The notes under the pieces were generated by a model that did no database searches, was not told where the DNA came from, and saw only the letters and a list, made by a program, of their open reading frames with translations. Below are positions 1 to 12,427 of a stretch of DNA of 64,000 nt, piece by piece (the first letter of the stretch is position 1; each line of letters starts with the position of its first letter). The position numbers and the translations under genes were made by a program. Origin of the DNA: Cystobasidium ongulense (lineage: Eukaryota; Basidiomycota; Cystobasidiomycetes; Cystobasidiales; Cystobasidiaceae); the NCBI GenBank assembly GCA_022835595.1, contig BQUP01000007.1, forward strand, positions 124,001-188,000, written 5' to 3'.

Positions 1-494
1 TTTTTTTCGATAGAACGAACAGTACTTGGGTTAAGAGTTGAATCTACAATTTCCTTGTTGTGCAACAAGTCAATCACTACTCCGCCTCTTACAAGCAATG
101 AAGTTAATATGTAGCTACAGAAAGCAGGCACACCGTTCCGCGCTATAACCTCACGAAGGTTGGCTGGGTTATTCTCTGTTGATTGTACGAAAGAGCTGGG
201 GTTTGTTTGCAATTTCCAAAAACGGAGACACTGCTAAAAGAAGAAAAGTCTATGGTATGGTACAGAACAGAAATTGTTGAACGGATACAGAAACTGCACT
301 ACTTGCATGTGACCCTTAATGACGAAAACTTGGTACGATCACAAGAAAAGAAAGGGAGAGAAGGAAGGAAGAGCAGGGATATAACGCAAAAGTTTCCCTC
401 TATTTGATCTTGTGGTTCTATTTGATTGTCCCTGGACAGCGTGTAGAATATTCCTCGGATCCTCGACTTCCGCTAGATCCGAGATATGCCACTT
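1..494. other. Left-edge intergenic stretch
   Basis: No coding region is supported here. The short open frames have no splice context and no family motif. The stretch lies downstream of the copper transporter stop codon and probably holds its 3' untranslated region. Confidence 0.5.
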
Positions 495-1477
495 CTAACA
501 ACAGCATGGACTTTCATTCTTTACTGCCGCTCCTGGAGTCGACACCGTGTCACTTCCGAAAACTAGATAACCTAGAGTTGCACCAATGAAGATAGCCATG
601 AGGATGAAACCGTTAAAGTACATTCCTAGCAACATGCTATTTCGTTCAGAGGATGTAAATTGACAGGGTCAGCTAGTGAACAGACGAGGTAGTACGCAGT
701 TGACGGGATATATCCGCTGCTGAATGAAAAACCAAATGACAAGGTAGACAGAGGAACTTACACTATAAAAGCAGCGGAGAACTGAGAGCCATAGATGATG
801 CTTCTGAATAATTGTTGAGTCCAGGTAGGCAGATTAGGAACAGGAGGTCTGCAGTGCATTTGAGCGAATCCACCACCGGTAGCAGAGGTGTGAGTGTTGA
901 AACCTCCAAGTTCGGCGGATGGCGTATCTAGATCTTTCGCAGCAGGAGTTGAAGATCCGCATCCTCCGACTTTGATGCCTGAAGAGCAAGAGGAGACTTC
1001 TTTCTTGCTTCCACATCCACCGCTCTTTGAACCGCATCCTCCAGCGCTTTCAACTCTATCAACGACAGGCATAATCGAAGAAGCTACCTTTGTCGATGAA
1101 GGTTGTGACAGTAAACCAGCTCCCACACCAGCACCGCATGAAGCGTTTTCGACAGCATCATTACGGGCTCGTAGTAGGCGTCTGTCGTATTCACGACCTA
1201 GTCGACGAACACCCTCTATAGCCATAACGAGCAGACAGACACCGATGACTGATCCAGCGAATTGACCATTGGATTTGACGTGCCATGATGAGGATAGGAA
1301 GCAGGCGTCGATGGTGTACCAGTTCCAGAGCATGCTGACTGCGGTACACAAGGCACATAGCCTGAGCTCATAGTCCTCAATGGTCGTCGGGCACTATTGC
1401 ATCCACTCACTCTGGCACGAGGCATCTCCTCCCATATCCATCCCGCCCATGTCCATCCCGCTGGAGCCGTGGTCCAT
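495..1477 (-). CDS. Ctr-family copper transporter
   Basis: This is a predicted Ctr copper permease, which moves Cu(I) across the plasma or vacuolar membrane as a trimer. I join three exons: 1477-1411, 1338-762 and 636-495 (261 aa). The N-terminus carries the Met-rich metal motif MDHGSSGMDMGGMDMGG, followed by CQISMLWNWYTIDACFL, a Ctr signature. A membrane segment near residues 45-65 leads to a long loop. The second and third membrane segments contain MLLGM (the MxxxM selectivity motif) and GATLG (the GxxxG packing motif). The tail ends in three cysteines. The loop is unusually rich in Gly-Cys-Gly-Ser and Lys. The gene is convergent with nothing visible on its 3' side. The family assignment is firm; the membrane it works in cannot be told from sequence. 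Confidence 0.93.
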
Positions 1478-1985
1478 TGTGGTTCGCTAGAGTGTACGAG
1501 GTGTGCAAGCAGCGAGCGTGTGCAGTGAAGTTGAAGTGAAGCAGAGGTCGAGATGGCATCCAGCCAAATCAGTCAAGCCGCATAGCCTGTCGGGTCGGTC
1601 ACGCAATCGGAGCGGATACACGGAGGACAGAAAAGAACCAATATCAGATTGCTAACTCGAGCATACAAGGTATTCACTTGTCAGTACATGGTGTGCAAAG
1701 AGACTGTTTGATATAGTTTGTATTACGCTGCACCAGCATTCGCCCTAATCCAAGAAAAACAGAAGCACATGGCCAGGACAGGACTATATAGGCATACTAT
1801 TACATGTTCGATGCAAGTTACACGGTTCTCATGATTTATTTTTCTTTTATTGATGGTAGAAATATCTGTAAATAGTCTATAATACGAGTGTTGAGGGAGG
1901 CTCGGCCTAAGATGGATAGGATGGGTGACCCGTCACTTTCAACCGAGTGTGCTGAATGTAGCAGGTGGGTTGGTGAGATTTCTGA
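1478..1985. other. Intergenic, copper transporter upstream region
   Basis: This stretch separates the copper transporter start from the stop codon of the CPL1-like gene. It should contain the transporter promoter. I did not find a convincing named copper-response element and see no gene in it. Confidence 0.5.
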
Positions 1986-2674
1986 CTATGAACATCCTTG
2001 ACCAGTCTGTGAGAAGCCTGGTTTGCAAGACGCTTAGGAAAGGAAGCATACAAGTCAGTCTGGAGGTTTCTCCAATTGCAGAAGACGGGGTAACTAATCC
2101 AACTCACTGATAACGCATTTACTAGAATAACACTCCACGCCCTTGATATTAGGTAGTGCAGTGCAATCCTGACCATCTGCTTGTTCTACTTCTCCGTCTT
2201 CGTTTCTGTGCATTGAGCACGCGCCACATGATTGTAGAGAGGAAGTCACGTCGACGCACTGTTGTTCATAGCACAGTCAGGAAAGTGATACTGAGCGGCG
2301 AGAGTTGGACGACGCACCTCATACACGTCATCTTCTGGCTCAGTGTCCGCTTGGGAGAGGCATGGTATCAATCCAGCAGGGCAAGCGAGGAACTGGCATG
2401 GCGTGGCGATCCAGACGCACGGGAATCAGCATGCATCGCATGAGAATGGGCGCCAATATGATAAACTCACAGGCTTGCGTCCCTTTGCTTTTGTTCTCTG
2501 CAGCTCCTTAGCTTGCTGTGCGAATATCTCTTCATGGTTTGTGTTGAGCATGCGACCGGGGATCACAGCGCCTTGAACGCCGAACGACGATGAGCCAGTC
2601 GATGGGGGAGAGAGTAGGCCCAGCAGGAGTATCGAGGATGCCAGTGAGATGATGGTGCGTAGTTGGGGATGCAT
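1986..2674 (-). CDS. CPL1-like secreted cysteine-rich protein
   Basis: This is a secreted protein with the basidiomycete CPL1-like domain; in Cryptococcus the founding member is an exported effector. Four exons join in frame: 2674-2471, 2392-2318, 2258-2108 and 2032-1986 (158 aa). Residues 1-28 form a signal peptide (MHPQLRTIISLASSILLLGL then a small-residue region). The mature C-terminal half has the family spacing of cysteines: a CPAG segment, CVDVTSSLQSCGAC, DCTALPNIKGVECYSSKC and a final SCKPGF...GCS. The last intron is short and its join is the one that restores the final cysteines, which supports the model. The 158-residue length suits a single-domain member. Whether it acts on a host or in the fungal wall cannot be inferred from sequence. 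Confidence 0.85.
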
Positions 2675-4275
2675 GATTGCTGTATTGTTGTTGTGTGGTA
2701 TTCGATGGTTGCAGTTGTATCAGATCTGAAGAGAGGCGGGCTTCTTTGCTGGAGAGGCGCACGAGTCAGCAAAGCGAGCTCAATGGTGGACAACCGAGGA
2801 TAGTCTAGCTTACCCGTGAGCTTATGTAGTGCAATTCAAAGTATACTGACGATCTTTCTCTTTTGCTTAAATTGATAGATGTGAGAAGAAGAGCCAGCTT
2901 TGATGTTGGAGAATCGGGGAAGATTGTCGAAAGGCTACAAACTGAGGCTATGATTAACAACTACTATTTACGGGATGTTAACAATACTGCCTACTCCTGA
3001 GATACTAATATTAGCGAGGACACTATCAGCTATGATCACTACTACTAACTAGTTGGTAATTAATTATTATTGTCCTATGCTGCGTGCCTCCGTCGTCGAA
3101 ACTAGCGGCAACCCTGTCAATCCTACCGCGGAATGGATTACGAGATGCTTGCGAATGACTTCAAGAGTCGCAGCTGACGATAAGAATAGCGAGTCGATGT
3201 TGATAGAGTTGACTGCTTGTTGATTGTTGTATCTGTAACTTATCGATTCGTGTCTCAAGAGTGACTGTTCGAACCTTTCTGCGCGACGTGGCGGCGCACG
3301 TGTGGACAAGCAAGCAAGTAAGCGAATAGTAGGTAGATTCGTAGACAGTATCGTGTCTCTTCAGCACAGAGACAAGCAAGGTCTCCAAAATCATCCTGCA
3401 ACGGGTTCATCCATCTCATCCACCGTATCGAAGACTACTTGAAAAGACGCGTCCGCGCAACGCGCTCTGACGCGAATTAGGATTCGAGATGAATTAAACC
3501 GAACTCTGCTCCGATGCGATGGTTGGACTTTGCAAGCTTGATCAGTAATTTGATGCATCCCAGGTTGCCTTTTCCGTACATTTGCCTCCCTCTCCCTCTC
3601 TTTCCCCATTCTTTCTTGGATAAAAAAGTCAAGGGCGCTTGGACATACGCGCTTCACCTCCATCCATACACGCACGTGCATGATCTGCCACTACTATTGC
3701 TGGATGTTGGAAAGAATCCGCAATACCTCGTCGATGAGGAGCTTTAATGCTCAACCTCTTCGAGCCTGGCGTAGAAGCGCCTCTGGGCAAGCTTCGCTTC
3801 GGAAGAGGATATACTGACATTAAGATGATATGTATTGGATACAATGCTACACAATGGGGAAAAAGGTTACAAGGCAAATCCATTCCATTATAGATTTCAA
3901 ATTGATATAGTTAGGAGCGATGGAACAGGCGCCTACTTATTTAGAGCCGACCTACACAATACCTGCAGATTGCTTGCTCTGATGAACCCACTCTAAAGCC
4001 TGACTCGTCTCGCGGTATTTGGCACTGTGAAGTCCTCCGACTGCCATACAGCACAACCTAGAATGTTCGTGAACTTCCCAATTGCTGATATTATGCCTTG
4101 TAGGATCTTGGCTGGCTCGCGTGTAGGTTCTTGCTCGTAAGCCGGAGAGAGGTTCTGGAAATACGAAGATGCTTGATATATCCTTCTCCGAGGCCCCTTG
4201 TTCCTGAACAGGACGCTACATGTCTTTTCCATATGTCGCTAAGGATATATCGCAAGCCTGGCACGACTGAATCTG
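2675..4275. other. Intergenic, 1.6 kb with no recognised gene
   Basis: Several short open frames occur on both strands, but none has family motifs, consistent splice sites or coherent codon use. The part next to 2675 should hold the CPL1-like promoter. A pyrimidine-rich patch lies around 3570-3620. Confidence 0.45.
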
Positions 4276-6844
4276 TCATGGTTGGTGTGGTGACTGAGGT
4301 ATATTCGACGAGGAGGCAGATGCTGCATTCAAGGGGGGCGGCGAAGGTAAGGAGGTCGCATACCAACTCGGTGATGGGCGTCGTAACGGACTACCAAGTT
4401 GTGAGAGATGCGGACTCTGACTGCCTTGGTTTAGAGGCTGAGGGAGTGCGCCAAGATAGGGCGACATGCCTGTTCCTGATACATTTTGAAGAACAGGAGA
4501 TGCCATCGAATGATTAGGGGATGCAGGTGAATGCACATTATTGTTGAGGGCACTTCCTGAAGAAGGTGATGTTCCAGACAATGCGAAATTCCGATCTTGC
4601 CCTGTAGCCTGAAGGCGGACGTCGGCTTCACGCCTCCTCCTTTCTTGTAGTTCGATAATCTGCCGAGTTATCCGACGCATATGTTCCACATCATCCACGA
4701 AATGAGTAGCGTTCAGTCCCGATGGGAAATGTAGATGAACTGCTCGAGGGCCCATGCGATCTTGAACAACAAGCTTGACCTCGTTCACAGATGGCATTGG
4801 GACGACACTGTGAAGCTGTGAGTAAGGGAACTAAGCGGAGCAACAAAAGGGGGAAGCGAATTAGTAAGTTGTATTCATCGTTGAGAGTTGTCAAAAAGCT
4901 TACATGGAGCCATCTGACCGGTGTCTGCTGTACGTTCGCCCCAACGAAGGGCTTGACCTCGTGATAGCTGATCTTGAAGGGTTGGACTACGCCAGTACAC
5001 TTTACGACTCTCAATGCACCTCTGCTATCCATGAATCTATATGTAGCATTGAATGACCTCACAGACCCGTGTATAGGGGCTGGCAGTATCCTCGGTAGCG
5101 CCTCGGGCGGATTCCCACGCAAAATGGTGACCGCTAGTGGTATAAAACCCGGTTTGCCGCCAGCAACGGGTACACAGGCTAGCCAGGTTATTCCTCTGAT
5201 ACTATAGATCCGGAGGACTCGCAGCTTGTCGCCTTCTACGGATTGTCGGAGGAGAGCAGGCGCTTTTGACGGGATCGATTCATGGTCAAGTATAGCTTGA
5301 CGCTGGGTCTCATCAAGGCCGACAAATTGCGCGATGACGGTAACAATCGACTGTCTTTCAATAACCTGTCCGTTGTAATCTGTGACCGAGTCCATCATGT
5401 GAGGTATTGGCCAAAGCCAGCCATGAAATGCTTGCCACTGAATCATTTTATCCAATTCTGCGTCGTGATATCGGATTATTATAGGTCTAGGCGGGGCCCA
5501 AGGGAACAGAAGTGGTGATGCAGGTGGTGGATTTGACAATGGAGATGAGGATCCGTTTGCGGGAGGTGTGGCTTGAGCAGGTACTCTGGATGAGCCAGCG
5601 GAGGGCGCCGAACCAAATAGATCAGCTGAGTAGCTATTAGATGGTGGGAATAGCGACGAGTTCTCGAAATTGGTAGGATTCCTCGAATCTTCGAAGAGGA
5701 CGGGGTCGGGGGACAGTACAGAGCCAAGGTCCAATGACGAGATTTGTGACTCTGCGACTGAGCCGGAAGGTGATGCGCGAGGGTGGGTTGGAGCGCTCAT
5801 GGAGCCACGTGGCGTAGAAGCCTGATCTAGTACGCCTTCTATAAGTGGAGTACGCAAGTTGAAGGCGGGTTGCGAGGCCGTACCAGTTCTAGACTGGGGT
5901 CCTGTTACTTGACGAGGCGATGGCAAACCCGGAATGGAGGGAAGACTGCCAATGTCTTGTTGAATGTCCGATGTTGGAGGCATAGTACCACTAGCTGCAG
6001 TCTCAAATGCTGGTTGAAGTAAAGCACCCGATGGTGGGCCAAGGATACGCTCGATGGAGAGTCGAACTCTGTGAGCGAAGTCTACCGCCGCTACACTGAC
6101 AATTCTGTTTGGACGGACGTATAGACTAGATGAGAGCGTGGCATGCATTTGCCTCAACTCGTTCGCCGACATCGTCTGTAAAACACTGTGTAGAGCTTCG
6201 GTACTGGATAGATAGCTTGAGATGACCTGGTTGAAGAAAGTATTGTCCTGAGCAGTCGTCCTATCATCATCAGCAGAAAGATACGGTGTTACAGCGACCT
6301 GCAAGATAATATGTGCGTGATGGGAAGAGGAAGAATCAGCATACATTGCTATCAGAATTAAAAGTCCGAAGTTCAGCGGGTGCTTGACGGATGCCCTGAG
6401 CTCACCTGTAGCCTGCTCGATAGGTTGCTGATACGAAGCTGGAAACTCCGCAGCTGCTGGGCGACCGGTTCTCGAGATACGAAGAGTCGGACGATATTTG
6501 CGGTTTTCAACGCTGTCGTATAACTCGCAATGTCATGAAGCAACCTGTTAAACATTGTTTGGTCGTCTCAGTGCATGATCGAGCAGGAAACAGTTGATAT
6601 CGAACAGTACTGTTGCAGCTCTCCGAAAGGAATGCCAGACTCACGCTCGTATGGGTACCAGCTGACCTATCTGCATTCGTCCTTGCCTCACCTGCTGCAT
6701 GGCACCCACCGTGAAGAGACGAAGTCGGCCGGTCAGAGCGGAACCGCGAACACTTGCAAGAGGATGCTTGTGGAGGTCTTCCTGAATGCGTGTGAGATAG
6801 CCCTGCAGTTCTTCGAGTGTGAGGGTAGGAGGTGGTGCTGTCAT
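4276..6844 (-). CDS. Unrecognised 762-residue protein, Pro/Ser-rich
   Basis: I do not recognise this protein. Four exons join cleanly: 6844-6645, 6544-6406, 6298-4904 and 4830-4276 (762 aa). I chose the ATG at 6844 because the in-frame codon three residues upstream is TTG. Residues 1-200 look helical, with heptad-like stretches such as VAQQLRSFQLRISNLSSRL. The stretch from about 220 to 370 is Ser/Pro-rich and probably disordered. Residues about 380-600 form a compact, folded-looking domain with many Trp and hydrophobic residues (WQAFHGWLWPIP, RVLRIYSIRGITWLACVP). The segment MRRITRQIIELQERRRRE is a likely coiled coil, and the tail is Pro/Ser-rich. There is no signal peptide or membrane segment. 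A signalling or adaptor role is possible but is only a guess. Confidence 0.75.
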
Positions 6845-7211
6845 GGTGTTCAAGATGGTGTGCGGAGCCGGGGTGGTCGGAAGTCAAGAGCAGTCTGACT
6901 GACAACTCAGCGCACCCAACGCCTCTCCGGGCCAGCGACGATGAATGACTCAGGCGTACCGGCGATCACAGCGTCAAGCCTGGCTGGACGACAAGACGGA
7001 CGTAGACGGTGTCTGGTCGCACAGTCGTCAAAAGACGTTACGTTCAGTCTTGAGGAGTGAGCCACGGACGTGGCAGTACGTTTGAGACGTCTTCTTGTTT
7101 GGGCCTTGGAAGGATGATACTCATGCTGATGAAAGATGTATAGCTACATGGCTACACGTATATTTTACTCTTGAAATGTTGGCACTGCATAAAGGTATGT
7201 GAAGAGCATAG
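6845..7211. other. Intergenic between two minus-strand genes
   Basis: No gene is seen. The stretch lies between the start of the 762-residue protein gene and the stop codon of the fasciclin gene, so it should carry the former's promoter and the latter's 3' region. Confidence 0.5.
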
Positions 7212-7965
7212 TCAATGAAGAACCCGGTCGATTATGTAGAGAGTCCCATCTCTAGCCTGTGGAACATAGTAAGTCGACGTTTAGCAGCGAAGCACGTAGA
7301 TGAACAGGTGGCACAGCAAGCTACATACCTCCTTCACTGCCAAAATCTTCGCGCCGCCAGGCTGCACCTGGACTTTCTGCCAATCATGTTCACCATCTTG
7401 GTCATTTGAGACGAAGGCGAGCTTGTTCTCCTTGCCAGCCATACTGTCCACCTCGCTGCCATCTTTCAAGTCGATATCGACTCCATCGACCATGTAGCCT
7501 TCCGTCCACTTCTCCAGGTAAGCTCGCATCTCCCGGTCTTCTTCTTCCTCTGTCAATGTCTGTACGCCGAGACGATTCGCAATGGGACCCTGGTGGGGTT
7601 TACGATTGAGTGAGAGAATTGCCGAGTCTCGAGGTGCGAAGATAGTAGTGGGTGTATTCATAGTCAGGCGCTTAACCTGGAGTTCGGGAAGCAGCGCTCG
7701 GTCAGCTTCAAGAGCACAACAATAGCGACAGGAAGCTGGATTGACTTACCAGACTTTCACTTTGTCGCACGTAATCATAAAATACGCTTATGCTCGGTTC
7801 TATCGTGAGCAAGTCGCTCAAAGCAGGCTTGTCAAACGTCTTGATTTCTACACTATCTCCGTCTTTGCCAAAGATTAGCTGGTCGGCGGAGTCGTGTGTA
7901 TTGCCTGCAGCGACAGCCGCCGCGAAGGATGCCATGACAAAAGCACTTCGTAGTATCTGGAGCAT
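7212..7965 (-). CDS. Secreted fasciclin (FAS1) domain protein
   Basis: This is a small FAS1-domain protein of the kind represented by fission yeast mug57. Three exons are joined: 7965-7750, 7676-7329 and 7256-7212 (202 aa). A signal peptide spans about residues 1-19 (MLQILRSAFVMASFAAAVAA). The FAS1 domain begins with LSDLLTIEPSISVFYDYVRQ, continues with the family box TTIFAPRDSAILSLNRKPHQG, and ends with GTLYIIDRVLH, which matches the conserved second FAS1 box. The domain fills nearly the whole mature protein. FAS1 domains mediate adhesion or wall and lipid contacts, but the partner of this protein is unknown. It is transcribed divergently from the Mdm1-type gene with only 196 bp between the starts. 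No membrane anchor is seen. Confidence 0.88.
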
Positions 7966-8161
7966 TGCGAACTTTCTTTTGAGGTTTTGGTCGTCCACAA
8001 AATAAGGCGGTATTGTTGGCCTTCCAGCTTGATCTCTCACGGATAACGCTGATCAAGACCGAGTCGACGAGCAAGCATGACCATACGCTATACAAGGCAC
8101 TGACACGCGCAGTTTATACAATCACCAAGATCTCCTGCATGCGTTATTCAGGCCATGCGAA
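7966..8161. promoter_or_regulatory. Shared divergent promoter, fasciclin / Mdm1
   Basis: Both starts flank this 196-bp interval and point outward, so the two genes must share upstream sequence. I see no clear named motif. The placement is direct; a shared control element is an inference. Confidence 0.5.
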
Positions 8162-11100
8162 ATGCCTGCCGACAGGCGGACTGTGCTGTGGTCGATTGCA
8201 GCCGTGGTGGCCACAATCATAGCATATCAGCCTAAACGACTAGCTACGCTGCTTCTGCTGCCGCTCTTCCTCATCGGCACTCTGGTCGCAACACTTGTTG
8301 TCCATCTAGTGCTTGCATACCTTGCGGACCGTACAACTGTTCGCCAGCAGCGCACGAGCACCTTCAAGGGTCGATATGAGCCGGTGGTACCTTTGCTGTC
8401 GGTTGCAACGCCCGCTGGACTTGAAGCTATCAAAGTAAAGAAAGCATGGGCAAATGCAGATACTTCCTTTAGACACCAACTTCATCCTACGTCAGTCAAA
8501 GCCTCGGCCGCTCTCGACGAGTTGATATCCACGATACTGGAAAATCACCTCCTAAGCTGGTATACAACAGCCATATCGCCGTCTGATCCATCTTTTCCGA
8601 ATGCAGTCGAGAAGACAATCAGAGGAGTGCTCATTGAAGCACGCCAGTATCTGACAGAGGTCGACTGGGCCAAATTAGGCGTATCAAATCTGCTACCGAA
8701 GATCACGACCCATTTGGATCTATTTCTTGAAGCACAGCAAAGCTTGATGGAATCCTCAAACTCCCAGCTGGACTCTCGAAACAAGGAAGGCAGTCACAAG
8801 ATCCGGGGCAAAAAGCAGTCCCCCGGAGCTACGGTCGCAAGCGAGGAACTAGACCTACTGCTGGCAAACAAGTATGCAGAGCTGGCTGGAGAGAAAGGTC
8901 TCCACCCTGCAGTCAGTGGAGCCACTTTCAATTCTCGGCCGAGCGAGGAAAAGCACCTGCGCAGCCTGGTTCTTTGGATTCTCAAGGTACTCATGCCTGC
9001 TCGAGAGGCAGCTAGTTCAGCAGTTATGACAATGGCAATGGAGATAGTGGCATGTGCAATAATCAGACCTGTGATAGAAGCTCTGTCTGATCCTGATATA
9101 TGGAACAAAATGATAGACGAGAAAGCGGGAGCGATTATTCGAGAACAGTAAGGACCCCTTTTGCGTATATAACATCTTCACATGCTGAGGACGTCTTCCT
9201 TCTTAGACGCATGGTCAACAAGCTGCGGGAAGCCTTGGATGCAAATCCGCACATACCCCAGACACCAATCTCTACAGGACGCAAGCAAACGAGCGATATC
9301 TCCATACGAAGTACGAATAAGGAGTTCGAACGTTTTCTGAAGTGTGTACTTTCGTCGAGTTCTTCGCGGCTCCACTCGACTGACTTTGTTGCACCACAGA
9401 TCGTTGAGCCGCTGCCCTAATCTGCTGGAAGCGAAGCGGCTTCGTAACGACATCGAAGCAAGCCTGCGGAGGACCAGACTTCCTGGTGCATACGAAGAGG
9501 AGAGGCCGGACCTCTTGACAAGCTATGTGGAGCGGCTTGTGACCGCCAAGCAGGTCATTGATAAGCGTATCGCGGATCTAGGCGGCCGGGAAGCCCCTGT
9601 CAGAATGTCCTCTCCATCTTCCAATGGTACTCTTGCTTTGAAGGACGTTCTACACCAACCTGGCGCAATGTCCTTCTTCATGGAATATATGGAACGCCGA
9701 AACAGAGTCATGCTTCCACAATTTTACCTCACCATCGAAGGTCTGAAAGATCCGCTTGAAGAGGAAGATGTCCACGAGTCAGACTATTCGGATGTCAGTC
9801 GAGATGATACATCCGTTCAAGTGGATAGCGAGGCTGCTCAAGCTTTGAGGGAGGATGTTCAACTTCTTTTATCGACTTTCCTTCGGACAAAATCCATTAC
9901 AATCAGTCCCAATATTTTAGACGCGCTAGAAAGCTTTCAAGACAAAGAAGGGTACAAAAGAGACCAAGCGATGTCAAAGTCTCTTTATAAGTCTGTTAGA
10001 CGCCGGATTTTCTCGGCCCAAATGCAAGCATATGACGAGATGAAGGAAACAGACTGGCCTTTATTCCAGAGAAGTGATCTCTACAACAAGGCAGCTGCTG
10101 AGATGCCAATCCTAACTCTACATGCTGGCCGAAGTGACAAGATGCAGGCTTCTGCAAACAGAGCACGAGCTATGTCTGCTGGGCCTGAGATTGTTCTGCC
10201 CTCCTCATTCTCGACGAGGTCAGCGGACCGGAATCATGCTACACCAAGGTCCAACAGATTTCCTAGTGGTGGCTCTGGCACATCGTACAGATCTGTGTCA
10301 GGTGATGCGCCCGCAAAGCTCGGCCCCGGCGCACCATTCAAATCGGACAAAATCGACTTCTTAATTGGCGCCTCCCATGCCAGCTCCGAGGATGCGGTTA
10401 CAGAGCGCTCACCTTTATTTGCAGAAGACGAGGGAGGGCGCATGTCTGATAACAATCTTAGGGATACCGAAGCCGAGACGGTCGAACAACAACAGACAAT
10501 GGAAGCAATACAAGAAGCTCTGACCTCCATTCTTGAAGACGACACTAGACGCAAGTCGACACTAGGATCAAACTCACCAGCGAGTTTGAGGAGCCGAGAG
10601 TCATCGAATTCAACACCCTCGCGGCAGAAGCTGCTCCAACGAGCGACCTCACCAATTCTTACCAAGGCTGCAAAGGGCAGTTTGGTGCAGAATAATGTGA
10701 ACTTAAATGGACCTCAGCTTCATGGAAGAGCAGTCTCTTATCATAGTCAAAACGATGAACAAGGCTCAGAGATTGATGCAGACGAAAAGCTTTCCGATTA
10801 TGAGGATATGACTTCCTCGTCGCTATGTCTCGCCGCACCTGGCAACCTGCAACTACCAGCCGAGATAGAGAAAATTGGCGGGAGGATTGAAAAGCTGAAA
10901 AATCAGGAAGTGGTACTAGCTGCGCTGCTGCGAAAGGCAGAATTGACTGGAAACAATGACGAAACAAAGATTCTCGTCAAGTCGATCGATGCTTTGCGAA
11001 GAGAAGTTAGCGAGCTTTCGTTTCAACGAAGACAATTCGAAGCACAGGCGGACGAGAACAAGCTCCTTGCCGGCCGAACTGCTGTTGATGTTACCGGTAC

Positions 11101-12427
11101 CACTGTGGGACAATCGCAAGGAAAGGACTTTGCATTATACCTCGTTGAAGTGCGACAGCTTGCTGAAGACGGCAAGACTCAAACTTCGGGCTGGCTTGTC
11201 ACTCGACGATTTAGCGAATTTGTGGCTTTGCATTCGGCTCTGAAGGACAAGCTTCCTGGTGTAAAGTCCCTCGATCTGCCTCAGAAGCGGCTAGTCACTT
11301 CCATGAGCTCTACTCTCCTTCAGCAACGCAAACAAGGTCTCGCAAAATACCTGCAAACGCTTGTAAAGATGCCAGGTGCACTGTCGAATCGAGATGTTCG
11401 AGCTTTCCTCTCTCAGCAGAACATCAGTCTGTTACAGCCGCCAACGAATAGTGCCATCGCTCTCCTCGGCTCAGATATCTTTCCTGGTCAAGGTGTTATC
11501 AGGAATCTGTTCCGTACTGTTACCTCTGGGATGGATGATATGTTTGGAGGTCCCTCTATGCTGGACGCGATAATCCTTCGACTGTCACAACAGGCAGCTG
11601 ATTTTGCTGGAAGTCTGACACCGTCGGTGCAAAGTGAAGATCTGATATCGTCTATCTTGGGTGGCCTTGCAGGCAGTACCTCTGGACGGACAGCTGCAAA
11701 TTCGGCTGTTGATCAAGTCAATTTGCTATCTCTGCCTTCAGATATGCAACCCGTCGAAGGCGAGGGCCTCACTAGTTTCACCTCTCCGATTGCAGAGTTC
11801 CTCGTCGAGGTCTTTGACCTGAAGGAAAAGGGTTCATGGCTACGTAGACAAGCTATTATCATCATTCTACAGCAAGTGCTTGGCGGCACAATCGAAAGAA
11901 AAGTACGAGAAGCTGTCAATATCAGTATCGCTGGAGATGCTCTAGCTCCGCACATTAACATGCTGAAAGATCTGATGTGGCCTGAAGGGAAGATGCGCGT
12001 CCCATCACCACCAAGAAGTACAGAAGATAAAGAACAAACGCGAGAAGCAGCTTTTCGCAAGCTTACTTATTTGATGCCAGGTGTGTAGGGCCTTTGATTA
12101 CACCTTCATGGCGTTCCACGTACAGCCTAACACCAATCGTCTCCCTCTATAGACGTGGCCGCTAGTTTGATTGGCAGATCTAACGCCCGCCGCGGTGCAC
12201 GACGCGTCTTTGCGATGATGCAGAACAAAAGGCTTTTGCAGCATCTTATCTACACACTTCTAGACGAGGTAAGTCCTGCCGAGACTCGCAGATTGCCTTC
12301 TGAAGCACTGCTCTTCAACTGGCGGACAAGCGTCTTCCGCAAGGAGACATCAATGCTGACTTAGACGAATTCTGAATAGATCGTGAACGATATATTTGGT
12401 CCGGCAGTACAAAGTAAATCAGTTTAA
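8162..12427 (+). CDS. Mdm1-type PXA-RGS-PX-nexin C membrane tether
   Basis: This is an intracellular tether of the Mdm1/SNX13 family, which links the ER to the vacuole or lipid droplets and binds phosphoinositides through its PX domain. Five exons join in frame: 8162-9147, 9207-9341, 9400-12080, 12153-12268 and 12380-12427 (1321 aa). Two hydrophobic segments occupy residues about 8-60. A PXA domain follows, about 90-370. An RGS-like domain starts near 455 (FMEYMERRNRVMLPQFYLTI) and ends near 600. A disordered linker and a coiled coil (KLKNQEVVLAALLRKAEL) precede the PX domain, about 930-1045, with GWLVTRRFSEFVALHSALK and the LPQKRL strand. The nexin C domain lies at about 1165-1320. The length and domain order match full-length Mdm1. 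Confidence 0.93.

Noticed and set aside
3391-3747. Open frames on both strands near 3.5 kb
   Set aside because: They mirror each other across a pyrimidine-rich patch and show no motif.
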